Source: Neomoorella sulfitireducens
GTDB lineage: Bacteria; Bacillota; DSM-521; Neomoorellales; Neomoorellaceae
Direction of reading: 5' to 3'
Length of the DNA: 64,000 nucleotides
Assembly (NCBI RefSeq): GCF_024733845.1
Contig: NZ_JANRHG010000006.1
Location: 1-64,000 of the forward strand
The notes under the pieces were generated by a model, which was given only the letters and a program-made list of their open reading frames with translations, ran no database searches and had not been told where the DNA came from. The translations under genes and the position numbers were made by a program. Of this stretch, positions 1 to 8,653 are shown one piece after another (within the stretch, counting starts at the first letter, position 1; each line of letters opens with the position of its first letter).

Positions 1-310
1 TGTCCTCCTGTGCTAGCTGGGACTGCTCCTCATCCGTGTAGCTGAAACGAAGGTTGATGATAGCTGGCAGAACATCCGCCAGACCCTGGAACGCATGCAC
101 CTGGGCGAATTTGTTGGCCCTGATGGCAGGGTACTCCAGAGGACGGAAACGACGCCACAACAGCATCATATCTTTAAGGCCCTGGGGATAAAGGAGCCGC
201 CGCAAATAATCGCGGTCGAAACAAAGGCCAGAAAGGGTCCCTAGTAACACGCGCTCCAAAAGTCGATCCCTGAAACCCTTGCGCAACAAGCTGTTGCGCT
301 TATTGTTTAC
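1..310 (-). CDS. Partial unrecognised ORF running off the left edge
   Basis: An open frame on the minus strand runs from a stop at 311-313 to the window edge without interruption (about 100 codons). The translation is rich in Arg and Leu and includes the stretch RRFRPLEYPAIRANKF. No family was recognised, and no good ribosome site or ATG lies near its right end; the upstream bases carry a stop in every frame, so this may be the remaining part of a broken gene, for example a transposase. Function unknown. Confidence 0.3.
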
Positions 311-428
311 CTAGCAACTGTCGAACTCGGGTTTTAATGTTACGTTGAATATCTTATTATCCCTACGCACTACCATTTGTAAAGTAAGCACCTTTAATGT
401 AGTTTGTTATACAGCTAAATGAAATAGT

Positions 429-534
429 TTGTGATAACATAAACATAAAAATATAAGGGGGGCGAAACGATGACAAGGAAAATTAACTGTCTTTTATTAA
501 AGAAATGATTAAAGGGATATTTTGCATTTATAAG
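429..534 (+). promoter_or_regulatory. Candidate promoters and Crp/Fnr-type operator before rdhA
   Basis: Two possible sigma-A sites are visible: TTGTGA-17 bp-TATAAG (429-457) and a second TATAAG at 529-534 without a good -35. An imperfect dyad at 491-514 (CTTTTATT / GATTAAAG arms) is centred about 40 bp upstream of the start expected from the second -10, the usual place for a class II Crp/Fnr activator. A Crp/Fnr gene lies nearby at 3722-4414. The dyad does not match the published dehalobox spacing (TTAAT-N4-ATTAA), so the operator assignment is inference. Confidence 0.3.
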
Positions 535-574
535 GTGCGTAGAGTAATGCCAGTTCTGGAGGTGCCGATGATAC

Positions 575-1960
575 ATGGAAGAAAAAGACAGTCGAGCAGG
601 CTTGAGCAGAAGAGAATTTTTTAAAGCAGCGGGTATTGCCGGCCTAGCGGCAGGAGTTGCCGGAACCGGCAGTCTGGTCAAAGCAGTGCCAGCTTATGCC
701 AGCAACGATGCGGCCAGCGCAATTTTGGATTTTGCCATCACCGAAACTGATGTCCCTCCATATAAGAAAAAGCCGTATGAAGGGGCCGAAAAACTGGCCC
801 GCTATCATGAGGCCAACCAAGCTTTTAATAATCGCGACCTCATGATGCAAGAATTCGGGGGAAAACCCTGGGCTGTAGCTCAAATGCCAGCTGTAATTAA
901 AAGGGCGAGAGACAAAGTGCCTGGTTTTACCCTCCCAGACCAGGTGATTTCCTCGGTAACATGGACCAGTTACCGGGGGGGAGGTGGTGCGCTGTTTTCC
1001 TGGGAACCGCTGGGGGTGGCTAATTTGGCCCTGCTGCAGGAGTTGGGCAAATGGCAGGGCAGCCCGGATGAAAACAACCGGATCATTAAAAAAGTAGCCT
1101 ATACCTTCGGTGCGGGCGCAGCCGGTATTGCAGCAGTCAATGAGCAGTGGTTCTACTCCCATGATTCCAAGGGCTTGCCCATTATCTTTTCTGATGCCTA
1201 TGATAAACCTACGATTACAAAAGACGCGAAGTTTATACCCAAGCGCATGAACCGGATCATAGTCCTGCTGGTACCTATGGAAGGTGCGCTGGCAAAATAC
1301 TCTCCTTCAGCTCTCGGTGCAGGCTCATGGGGTATGGGCTATTCTCTGATGGCCGAGGTAGCCAGCAAGATGGCAGAATTTATCAGGGGAATGGGGTACA
1401 ATGCCATTCCGATGGGCAACGATACGTGCCTCAGTGTTCCTGTGGCTATTGACGCTGGCCTGGGTGAGATGGGCCGCCACGGGTTGCTAATAAACCCGGA
1501 ATTGGGCAGCCTGCTACGCATAGCCAAGGTCTTAACGGACATGCCTATTACTCCCGACAAGCCTATTGAATTTGGTGCTGCTGAGTTCTGCCGTACCTGC
1601 ATGAAGTGCGCCAAGAACTGTCCCTCCAGGTCGATCTCAATGAGCAAGGACCCGTCCTATGATACTTTCTGCAAATCCAATAACCCAGGAATGAAAAAGT
1701 GGTACGTCAACACCTGGTCCTGCCTCAAGTTCTGGGTAGAAAACGGTTCCAGTTGCGGCAACTGCCAGATTGTTTGCCCGTACAGCAAACCCAAGACGTG
1801 GATACATGATGTTGTTAAGGGGATTTCTTCGAAAACGACCGCCTTCAACAGTGCGTTTATTACTCTAGACGACGCCCTGGGCTACGGCAAGACGCTTGAG
1901 GAAAATGACCCCAGGAAATGGTGGAGTTCGAAGGGACGCCCCGAGCGCTGGCCCCGCTAG
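575..1960 (+). CDS. rdhA: Reductive dehalogenase catalytic subunit RdhA
   Basis: 461 residues. It would use cob(I)alamin to remove halide from organohalides as the terminal step of anaerobic respiration outside the membrane. A twin-arginine signal is visible (SRREFFKAAG at 11-20, hydrophobic stretch, VPAYA about 38-42). Near the C-terminus are two cluster sites: CX2CX2CX3CP at C339-C349 and a second, spaced set C383, C394, C397, C401 followed by Pro, the pattern typical of RdhA. The length is typical. Start chosen at ATG 575 with GGAGGTG at 558-564. rdhB follows after 17 bases. The halogenated substrate cannot be read from the sequence. Tat and Fe-S features are seen; corrinoid use is family knowledge. 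Confidence 0.93.
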   Translation: MEEKDSRAGLSRREFFKAAGIAGLAAGVAGTGSLVKAVPAYASNDAASAILDFAITETDVPPYKKKPYEGAEKLARYHEANQAFNNRDLMMQEFGGKPWAVAQMPAVIKRARDKVPGFTLPDQVISSVTWTSYRGGGGALFSWEPLGVANLALLQELGKWQGSPDENNRIIKKVAYTFGAGAAGIAAVNEQWFYSHDSKGLPIIFSDAYDKPTITKDAKFIPKRMNRIIVLLVPMEGALAKYSPSALGAGSWGMGYSLMAEVASKMAEFIRGMGYNAIPMGNDTCLSVPVAIDAGLGEMGRHGLLINPELGSLLRIAKVLTDMPITPDKPIEFGAAEFCRTCMKCAKNCPSRSISMSKDPSYDTFCKSNNPGMKKWYVNTWSCLKFWVENGSSCGNCQIVCPYSKPKTWIHDVVKGISSKTTAFNSAFITLDDALGYGKTLEENDPRKWWSSKGRPERWPR

Positions 1961-1977
1961 AAAAGGAGGAACATGCA

Positions 1978-2286
1978 ATGTGGTTTATATTTTGGCTGGT
2001 TGGGTTGCTAACTGGTATTGCTGCAGTTAATGTATACAAATATATAAGGGCAGGCTGTGTTCAATTTAAATGGTTCCATTGGCTCCTGGGAATTATATGG
2101 TATCTTTCAGGAATGTTTGTAATCGGCTTTGTTACAACAAGTTTTGCCGAAGGTCAACCCCAGGCAGCAGGTATGGCTACCCTTATATTCGGTGGTATCT
2201 TCCTGATAGTTTCTGTGTTATTGTACCGTTTTGTCTATCCAAAACGCTTAAATACCAATCATGCCAAGGAAGAAGCGACTGCTTAG
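1978..2286 (+). CDS. rdhB: Reductive dehalogenase membrane anchor RdhB
   Basis: 102 residues, three hydrophobic helices with short polar loops and a charged C-terminus, the size and layout of RdhB proteins that hold RdhA at the outer face of the membrane. The frame is open further upstream inside rdhA, but AGGAGG at 1964-1969 places the start at ATG 1978, eight bases downstream. Position directly after rdhA is the main support, since this family is poorly conserved in sequence. Confidence 0.88.
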   Translation: MWFIFWLVGLLTGIAAVNVYKYIRAGCVQFKWFHWLLGIIWYLSGMFVIGFVTTSFAEGQPQAAGMATLIFGGIFLIVSVLLYRFVYPKRLNTNHAKEEATA

Positions 2287-2298
2287 GATTTTTCCATC

Positions 2299-2336
2299 AG
2301 GAGAGCAGGTGGTTTAAATAAATCACGTGCTCTCCT
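2299..2336 (+). terminator. Stem-loop between rdhB and rdhC
   Basis: Arms AGGAGAGCA (2299-2307) and TGCTCTCCT (2328-2336), extended inward by GTG/CAC, form a strong hairpin followed by TTTAAC. The T run is short, so it could be a partial terminator that sets less rdhC than rdhAB, or an mRNA end protector. Confidence 0.5.
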
Positions 2337-2381
2337 TTAACCTTGTTAAATTAATAAAATTATATTTGGTGAGCGAACACG

Positions 2382-3569
2382 ATGAGCAATAAAAAAACTA
2401 TCCTCTCAATGACAATTAATATACTTGCTATTCTCACCCTGATAACTGCATTAATTGCTAATTACCTGCTACCTAAAGATAACCTTATACCAAAATTAAA
2501 AGAAGCACTTCCTCAAGCCCAGTCCTTCAATAAAATCACCTCTAACCCAACTATTTATGAAGGTTTAAATGGGCAGGGAGAAAAAATCGGCTATTTAGTA
2601 ATTGACTCCGCCATGGGATATGGTGGGCCTATAACAGTAATTACGAGCACTGATCTGGAAGGTAATATTGTCGGCGCGGTGATTGCCGAGCATAAGGACA
2701 CCCCTACTTTTATCCAAATAGTAATGAACCATGACTTCTTAAAACAGTTTTTAGGTAAAAAGGTAAATGAACCGTTTGCTCTTGATAAGGATATTGATCG
2801 TGTTACCGGGGCAACATTTTCATCTAAAGGAATCACCATGGCTATTGCCCAGGGTAGTCATGCGCTGGCAAAGAATCAATTTGGCTTTAGCATTACCGAA
2901 GAAGCCCGGCCGGTCAATTTGGGCGCCAAAGAAATAACCGTTATATCACTGCTGATGCTGGCGCTGGCCGGCGTAACCTTCCAGTTGAACAAGTTACGCT
3001 GGCTTACACTGGTGGGTAGTTTAATATTTATAGGCTTCAAATACAATATTGCGCTCTCTATAGGGAATATAGCCAGTGTATTAATGGGGTATTTTCCTCC
3101 AATAAAAGAATACATTTTTTGGTATATTTGGGTGCTCGGTGTACCTTTTATAATTTTTATGCTGGGAAGGAATATTTATTGTTCCTGGCTATGTCCTTTT
3201 GGAGCGGCACAAGAGATTTTAGCCAAAATCGGAGGCAGTAATTTTCGTTGCCATAAAAGTATTGATTTGAAGGCCAGAAAGATAAAATATGTACTAACAT
3301 ATATTGCTCTTTTAATTGCTTTTGTCTCTAGTTCTCCTGGCCAGGGTAGTTATGAGCCTTTTGCTACTTTATTTGCCCGCCAGGGTTTTGGAATTCAATG
3401 GTTTATACTACCGGTAGTTTTATTCTCTTCACTATTAATATCCCGGTTTTGGTGCCATTATTTTTGCCCGGTTGGAGTTATCAACGAATTAATTTGTAAA
3501 TTGCGCAGGTCCTTATTGGGTTTATTGAAAAGAAAAAAAGAAAAAGTTGTTCTTAAAGGAGAGCTGTAA
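2382..3569 (+). CDS. rdhC: RdhC-type FMN-binding membrane protein (NosR-related)
   Basis: 395 residues. An N-terminal membrane helix (about 10-30) is followed by an extracytoplasmic FMN-binding domain ending in the flavinylation signature VTGAT (141-145), where FMN would be attached to Thr145. Several membrane helices follow, with two CX3CP motifs at C267/C271 and C358/C362, as in RdhC and the core of NosR. It lacks the polyferredoxin tail of full NosR. RdhC proteins are proposed to pass electrons from menaquinol to RdhA. ApbE at 4459-5769 is the likely flavin-attaching enzyme. Start ATG 2382; the ribosome site (GGTGAG) is weak. Confidence 0.88.
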   Translation: MSNKKTILSMTINILAILTLITALIANYLLPKDNLIPKLKEALPQAQSFNKITSNPTIYEGLNGQGEKIGYLVIDSAMGYGGPITVITSTDLEGNIVGAVIAEHKDTPTFIQIVMNHDFLKQFLGKKVNEPFALDKDIDRVTGATFSSKGITMAIAQGSHALAKNQFGFSITEEARPVNLGAKEITVISLLMLALAGVTFQLNKLRWLTLVGSLIFIGFKYNIALSIGNIASVLMGYFPPIKEYIFWYIWVLGVPFIIFMLGRNIYCSWLCPFGAAQEILAKIGGSNFRCHKSIDLKARKIKYVLTYIALLIAFVSSSPGQGSYEPFATLFARQGFGIQWFILPVVLFSSLLISRFWCHYFCPVGVINELICKLRRSLLGLLKRKKEKVVLKGEL

Positions 3570-3570
3570 G

Positions 3571-3681
3571 TTGGAAAAGAGAATTGGCGTTAAAGAGATG
3601 ATTTTTGTCTCTCTGGTACTACTAACCACTATATTAATTATTATTAGTCTTTACCAGAGTATAACGATGGGTATTAAATAA
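3571..3681 (+). CDS. 36-residue single-helix membrane peptide
   Basis: Begins with TTG at 3571, one base after the rdhC stop, with AAAGGAGA at 3556-3562 well placed as ribosome site. The peptide has a basic N-terminus (MEKRIGVKEM) and one hydrophobic helix of about 20 residues, ending SLYQSITMGIK. It is not recognised; it may be a small partner of RdhC or RdhB, or the N-terminal stub of a lost sensor or chemoreceptor. The tight spacing and good ribosome site favour real translation. Confidence 0.5.
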   Translation: MEKRIGVKEMIFVSLVLLTTILIIISLYQSITMGIK

Positions 3682-3721
3682 AGCTCACAATATTATAAAA
3701 TTAGCCGCCATATTTATCTTT

Positions 3722-4414
3722 TCAAGGAGCTGCCCGTGCGATTTCAGTTTGTTTCAGCAGGTTAGTGTTGATATAAATCGCTTTGTTAATTATCTTGAGG
3801 CGGCTTTCTTTTTTCCATTTAGCGATAATGCGGCATACTGTTACCCGGTTGGCGCCGATTATCTCACCTAATTGCTCCTGAGTCAAGTCAACTGGCAGTC
3901 GGTGCCACTGTTCAAAAACTTCATGCTGTCGCGTTTTTAAAATAGAGGAACAGAAATAAATAAGCCGCTCTTCTGGCGTGGCGAAAGATAGTAAACTAAA
4001 ACATTTCAACAGGTTCCTGAACTTAAGGGTGACATTACGGATAATTTCAATGCTAAGTTCCGGATCCTGATAGATCATGCTAATTATTTTATTCCGTGGT
4101 GTATAGTAGAAAGTACAATCCTTCATGGCCTGGACTCCAATGGTTACCGGTGCTTGCAGGATAACAGGGCCTTCGCCAAAAATACTACCCGGTAGCAAGA
4201 GGCCAATCGTACGTGTTCTCCCATTAATATCGTTCATTGTATACCTTGCCAGGCCCGTTTCTAAATAGTAAACCTTATCTACTATATCGCCTTCACATAC
4301 CACCTGGTAACCTTTTTCACAAGAAAAAGCATGGCCTTCCCGTTTGATATACTGGGCCCAATAATCGTCCGCCGGCTCAACCCAACATATGTTTAAAAAA
4401 GGGTTCTCCTTCAT
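3722..4414 (-). CDS. rdhK: Crp/Fnr-family regulator, RdhK/CprK-like
   Basis: 230 residues: cyclic-nucleotide-type sensor domain (about 25-140), dimer helix, and a C-terminal helix-turn-helix (about 176-202, with RVTVCRIIAKW as recognition helix). CprK/RdhK proteins bind the organohalide itself and activate rdh genes. It is convergent with rdhABC, 40 bases from the end of the small peptide gene. AGGAGG at 4425-4430 (complement) supports the start. No N-terminal Fnr cluster motif is seen. The effector is unknown; assignment as the rdh activator is from context. Confidence 0.8.
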   Translation of the reverse strand: MKENPFLNICWVEPADDYWAQYIKREGHAFSCEKGYQVVCEGDIVDKVYYLETGLARYTMNDINGRTRTIGLLLPGSIFGEGPVILQAPVTIGVQAMKDCTFYYTPRNKIISMIYQDPELSIEIIRNVTLKFRNLLKCFSLLSFATPEERLIYFCSSILKTRQHEVFEQWHRLPVDLTQEQLGEIIGANRVTVCRIIAKWKKESRLKIINKAIYINTNLLKQTEIARAAP

Positions 4415-4458
4415 GTCTACATAACCTCCTGGTATTCATAAAAAGTTTTTTCATCCAC

Positions 4459-5769
4459 TCAAGAGATTATCCTGACCACCAGCCTGTTAGGGAGGCAAAT
4501 GATACTCTGCCCGGGCAGGCTAATCCACCCTGTTCGGGAACAAATGCCATCCGGACAAATGTCCCGGGGCAAAGGCAAGACCCTGGCCCGGCCGCCGTCG
4601 ATCTCAACGATAGCCTCTCCCTTTTTAAGGGGTACTCGCAGATGCAACTGTTTTTCGTTGCCTGTTAAGACCAGGGACTGAACTTCTCTGCCGTTAACCT
4701 CAATAACCAGTTTTTTGGTCTGCCAACCAGTGGTTTGCTGTGGTGGCGCTCCATTTTTTATAAATTTATCCTGCAAACCTGGTGTGCAAAGTACATCGCC
4801 GTTGGTTGTTATGATCAGTCCCTCGGTGTCCGGAACCTTTGCCAGCAGGGGAAAACCCTCTCCTGCTCCCAGGACAAATAGTGCCGTTGCCAGGGCATCG
4901 GCTGCCACCGGGTCAGGCGTTATTACAGTACTGCTTGCGGTAAACGTCACTGGGTAACCTGAGCGGGGATCGAAAATGTGGTTATATTTCAATCCTTGCT
5001 CCTCATAGTATCGCTCATAATCGCCGGAGGTATCTATTGCCTGGTTAACAAGTTCAAGATAACCTGCTTCTGTGTCCGGGTGGAACGGGTCCCGAATGCC
5101 TATCCGCCAGCCACCCCCTCCGGGTCTCGTTCCCAAAGCATAAATGTTCCCTCCTGCCGCTACCAACGCGGATTGGATGTTGTGATTGTGTAAGATGACC
5201 ACTGCCTTGCTGACGGCATATCCTTTAGCAATGGCGCCAAGGTCAAGGCGCATACCTTTTTCCGGCAGGAAGACGGTCTGAACCTCTTCATTGAGGAACA
5301 CTCGCTGGTAGTTGACTAGCTGCACAGCTTTCTTGATCTCTTCTGGCGACGGCACCGGCTTATGATTGCCTTCTGGTCCAATCCCCCACAGGTTGACCAG
5401 CGGGCCACAGGTAGGGTCGAAGGCCCCACCGGTCAGACGGGCGATTTCCAGGGCTTTCTTAATAACAACAAATGTATCCTGTGAAACATGCACCGCCTTG
5501 ATACCAGCGGCGTCATTGATCGCGGCTATTTCGCTGGTAGCGGAGTAACTATCCAGCCTTTGGCTTAAGTCTTCCATGGCAGCCAGAGCTTCCTTTACGG
5601 CTTTGCGGGCGCCTGGTCCGTGGGCTTCAATATAAACCTCGGTATCCATCAGAAAGCGGGTCTCATGGTAATCGCGGCTGTGGCGGTAAGAGAGGGTAGC
5701 ATTAATAATGGTCGCGAGTAGTAACAAGATTATAACTGCCAGGTACCGACGTTTAATTGGGCTGTCCAT
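4459..5769 (-). CDS. apbE: FAD:protein FMN transferase ApbE fused to a NusG-II domain
   Basis: 436 residues. After an N-terminal membrane or lipoprotein-like helix comes the ApbE fold (about 35-340) with LDLGAIAKGYAVSKA and the block ending HIFDPRSGYPV typical of the FAD/Mg site. ApbE transfers FMN from FAD to Thr/Ser of target proteins. The last ~85 residues form a NusG domain II-like module with conserved cysteines (DICPDGICSRTG, IICLPN), usually a separate protein. The likely target is the VTGAT site of RdhC. Ribosome site GGGAGGT precedes ATG 5769. It follows rdhK with a 44-base gap in the same direction. Confidence 0.9.
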   Translation of the reverse strand: MDSPIKRRYLAVIILLLLATIINATLSYRHSRDYHETRFLMDTEVYIEAHGPGARKAVKEALAAMEDLSQRLDSYSATSEIAAINDAAGIKAVHVSQDTFVVIKKALEIARLTGGAFDPTCGPLVNLWGIGPEGNHKPVPSPEEIKKAVQLVNYQRVFLNEEVQTVFLPEKGMRLDLGAIAKGYAVSKAVVILHNHNIQSALVAAGGNIYALGTRPGGGGWRIGIRDPFHPDTEAGYLELVNQAIDTSGDYERYYEEQGLKYNHIFDPRSGYPVTFTASSTVITPDPVAADALATALFVLGAGEGFPLLAKVPDTEGLIITTNGDVLCTPGLQDKFIKNGAPPQQTTGWQTKKLVIEVNGREVQSLVLTGNEKQLHLRVPLKKGEAIVEIDGGRARVLPLPRDICPDGICSRTGWISLPGQSIICLPNRLVVRIIS

Positions 5770-5840
5770 CTAGATACCTCCCTGTAGGGACCGCAGCAAG
5801 GTTTTACCGCCGTTAGCTGGTGAATCCTGAAGGGGCAAAA

Positions 5841-5869
5841 GCAAAAAGGGCGATGACATAAACCGCCCT
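5841..5869 (-). terminator. Rho-independent terminator or attenuator before apbE
   Basis: Read on the minus strand: AGGGCG, an 11-base loop, CGCCCT, then TTTTTG. It lies 70 bases before the apbE start and downstream of two further hairpins, so it is either the end of the Gx-gene transcript or the expression platform of an apbE leader. Confidence 0.6.
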
Positions 5870-5896
5870 CATTGACATAAAAAAGTCCCGTATTAG

Positions 5897-5958
5897 CCTT
5901 GCCTGGCAAGGGGTAGCAAGCGCAGCCGACCTGCCCCCCTAATGTTAAGACCGGCTGC
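5897..5958 (-). ncRNA. Structured apbE leader, unassigned
   Basis: On the minus strand a GCAGCCG/CGGCTGC stem (5952-5958 with 5922-5928) encloses a G-rich loop and is followed by a perfect CCTTGCC-A-GGCAAGG hairpin (5897-5911), then the terminator at 5841-5869. This is the layout of a cis-regulatory RNA. It did not match the cobalamin, FMN, TPP or Moco riboswitch cores that I can recall. Confidence 0.35.
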
Positions 5959-6139
5959 AAAATAATTAATTTGGATTCACCCCCCGAAAGAGCGTAGAAC
6001 CCGGGTTTTAAGCCTTTTAAGGCTGAAGATCTTTTTGCACCCTTAGCCGGGTTAAGGCAAAAATTAACGCTGCCAGGCCACCAAAAAGGAGAGCGCCCAT
6101 GGCTCCATTTAAAAAGGATTATTGAAGTTTATTCATAGC

Positions 6140-6730
6140 CTAAAGAATTTTTTCCAGGCGCTGTTGTAAAGCGCCAGCCAGACCGCCGGTAAAAAGACCG
6201 GTAAACAGGGCGAACAGAAGCAAATACGGCAGGTAAACCAGCACCGCTTTCCCGACCAGGAGATAGGCGACCGCTAGCTGGCCAAGGTTATGGCTGGCGG
6301 CACCGCTAACACCTAGCAAGAAAAACATGGCCCGGCTTTTATGTTGGAGTAAAAAAAGAAGTAAAAAACCCATTACGAGCGCGCTGGTACACGCGCCTGC
6401 CAAGCTTAAGTAAAAGGTATAGCCGAAAATAGTGCCGCTCAAAAGTGAACCGAGGAAAACACGGAGCGCGGCCACGGTTAACCCGGCTTGATAGTTAATG
6501 CCAGATAAGGCCAGAATGGTAGCTAAATTAGCCAGGCCTAGTTTAGCACCGGGCAACGCAGGCGGGGGTAGGAAAGTTTCTAATGAATGTAGAGTGGCAC
6601 CTATGGCTACTAGGATTGCAACCTTTGCCAAGTAACGACTGTGATTTTCGGTCTTCTTACCCGCCATTTTTGTCATCTTGCCAGTACCACAATAAATATT
6701 ACTAAAGAAGGTGCTAACATTCACCCGCAT
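6140..6730 (-). CDS. Gx-family membrane protein (heptaprenyl diphosphate synthase component I-like)
   Basis: 196 residues, five to six hydrophobic helices, with the conserved segments PGAKLGLANLATILAL and GSLLSGTIFG of the Gx transporter/HepS-I family. In many Firmicutes it sits beside a NusG-II or flavinylation gene, as here beside apbE, although its reaction is not settled. No ribosome site is visible before ATG 6730; internal Met19 or Met22 are alternative starts. The last residues overlap no other gene. Confidence 0.75.
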   Translation of the reverse strand: MRVNVSTFFSNIYCGTGKMTKMAGKKTENHSRYLAKVAILVAIGATLHSLETFLPPPALPGAKLGLANLATILALSGINYQAGLTVAALRVFLGSLLSGTIFGYTFYLSLAGACTSALVMGFLLLFLLQHKSRAMFFLLGVSGAASHNLGQLAVAYLLVGKAVLVYLPYLLLFALFTGLFTGGLAGALQQRLEKIL

Positions 6731-6919
6731 TGTAATTTTAACAGATTGTATATTGCTTGTCTGTAGCGTGATTTACATCTATGGAATAGCTATTAAGTTC
6801 TCCCTGAAAAAGTCCACTTTTTGCATCACTTAAGGAGAACTGTTATTTCCGAACTATATCCCGGGTTATGTCCAAAAGCTGCTGTAAAATCTAATGGGGC
6901 CTGGCTCACGCAGTAGCAC

Positions 6920-7376
6920 TCAATATTTCATCACCTTGCTTGGTTTTTTAACCCGAAGAAGGATCGGGGTCCAGTCCCAGCCTTTTACAGAGCTGGGCCA
7001 TCTGCTTATATCCAATTCCGTTATATGGACTTGCTGCCAGCGCCTTGTAGCCCGGCTTAAGTTGGCAAAGACCAGCTTTAAAGCACTATGCTCATCAAAA
7101 AATCGCGGTATGGTTTCCTCTCTTCTACAAAACTACGCTCAATCAAATTGGTAGTACGCACAAATTTACGGTGTGCTACCGGTACTTGTAAATGGGCCAG
7201 GCTGGCTTCCAAATCGTCAGCTACTCTGCATGGTCGAGGGGTATTGCTTTTTGTAGCGTTCCATCACTTCCTCAGCCGCCTTTTGGCCAGCTTCCGGTGT
7301 GTGTGCTTCCCGGATGGTCTGGAGATAAGCTTTGATCTCAGCACGGGCGGCTTCCGGTACTGAGGTTGCTCCGATA
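6920..7376 (-). pseudogene. Decayed IS256 (mutator)-type transposase, C-terminal part
   Basis: On the minus strand the translation contains RKFVRTTNLIERSFVEER, the conserved C-terminal signature of IS256 transposases, then after a frame change LKLVFANLSRATRRWQQ. Upstream a third frame gives EEVMERYKKQYPS ending in a stop. At least two frameshifts are present and the N-terminal half is missing, so this is a non-functional relic. Confidence 0.75.
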
Positions 7377-7428
7377 AAATAGACACAGAGAATAGGGGGC
7401 TTACTCCTGCTTTCGTAGTATTTCGCTT

Positions 7429-8653
7429 TTATCCTGCTGCCTTAGAAACTTGCTCATATTCCACCGGGGACATATATCCAAGTGCTGAATGCAAACATAT
7501 ATGGTTGTAAAAAACCTCAATGTACTCAAAGATGGCATGGCGGGCTTCAGCCCTTGACCTGAAACGGTTGCCATAAATAAGTTCCTGCTTCAGTGTCCCA
7601 AAGAATGATTCCATACAGGCGTTGTCATAACAGTTACCCTTACCGCTCATGCTGGCAATCATCCCGTAATCCCTCAACGCTTGCTGGCATTCGTAGCTAG
7701 CATACTGATGGCTACACACGGTCTGAGAGGTGAATAAGGCCTGCTGACGGCCGGTAGCGCCAGACGGCCTGCCTGAGCGCGTCCAGTGCTAGCTGGCGTG
7801 TCATGGTATATCCATAGTCCAGCCCACGATCTTCCGCTGGAACAGGTCTTCAATGGCCGCAAGGTAAAGCCAGCTTTCTTCTGTTAGTATGTGGGTAATA
7901 TCGGCTACCCAGACGTGACTTGGCCGCTCGACTGTGAAATCCTGGTTAACCAGGTTTTCAGCGACCGGATAATTGTGCTTTGAGTTGGTCGTCGCTTTAT
8001 ATTGCCTCTTTGTCCTGGCGGCAATGCCATTTTCCCGCATCAGGCGGGCCACCAGGTTCCTGCCGCAGGTAATACCTTGTTTCTTTAAAGCCCTGGTGAC
8101 CCCCGGGCTCCCGTACGTCCCCCGGAAGACATGGTAAACCTTGCGTATCTCTTTTTGAGTATTTCTTTGTTACGTCTTTTCCTGTTACTTTCTGGCCGTT
8201 TCCGCCAAGCGTAATATCCGCTTCGAGATACATTAAACACCTGGCACATCTTCTCCACCCCAAATTCGAAGCGGTGCTGATAAATAAACCTGTAAGCTAT
8301 TTCAGGTGTTTTATGAAGAAGGTCGCCGCTTTTTTAAGATGTCATTGTTCTTCTTTAACAATGGCCAATTCCCGTTTTAGTTACCGGATTTCTTCTTCCT
8401 GTGGCGTTCCGGGTGTTTGTTTTCCTTTCCCGGGGTAAGCCCGGTCACCAAGCTTTGCTTTTTCTGCCCGCCAGCGGGTGAGCATGCTTTTGCTGATTCC
8501 CAGGTCTTGGGCAACTTGATTTACTGTCTTACCGCTGGTATAGCTGAGTTCAACTGCTTCACGTTTGAATTTTTCACTATACTGTCTTCTTGTCTCCCCC
8601 ACGGACACAGCACCTTCTGTTTTAGTATAATACCTTAACTCTGTGTCCATCAA
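7429..8653 (-). mobile_element. Degenerate IS3-family element (orfA and broken orfB)
   Basis: orfA (8381-8653, 90 residues) has the IS3 helix-turn-helix (YSEKFKREAVEL ... GISKSMLTRWRAE). orfB is split among frames: 7997-8263 holds N-terminal pieces, 7801-8052 carries the first catalytic Asp block (HVWVADITHI), and 7429-7719 the last part with the catalytic Glu ([19 protein letters not shown]). Around 7710-7725 the HSDRG block is disrupted by a frameshift and stop. The transposase cannot be made in one piece. Confidence 0.85.

Noticed and set aside
491-514. Strict dehalobox (TTAAT-N4-ATTAA) upstream of rdhA
   Set aside because: Arms are similar but the spacing differs, so it is reported only as a weak Crp/Fnr-type candidate.
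5841-5958. Cobalamin riboswitch before apbE, expected from the link to corrinoid-dependent RdhA
   Set aside because: No B12-box-like conserved core was found; the structure is left unassigned.
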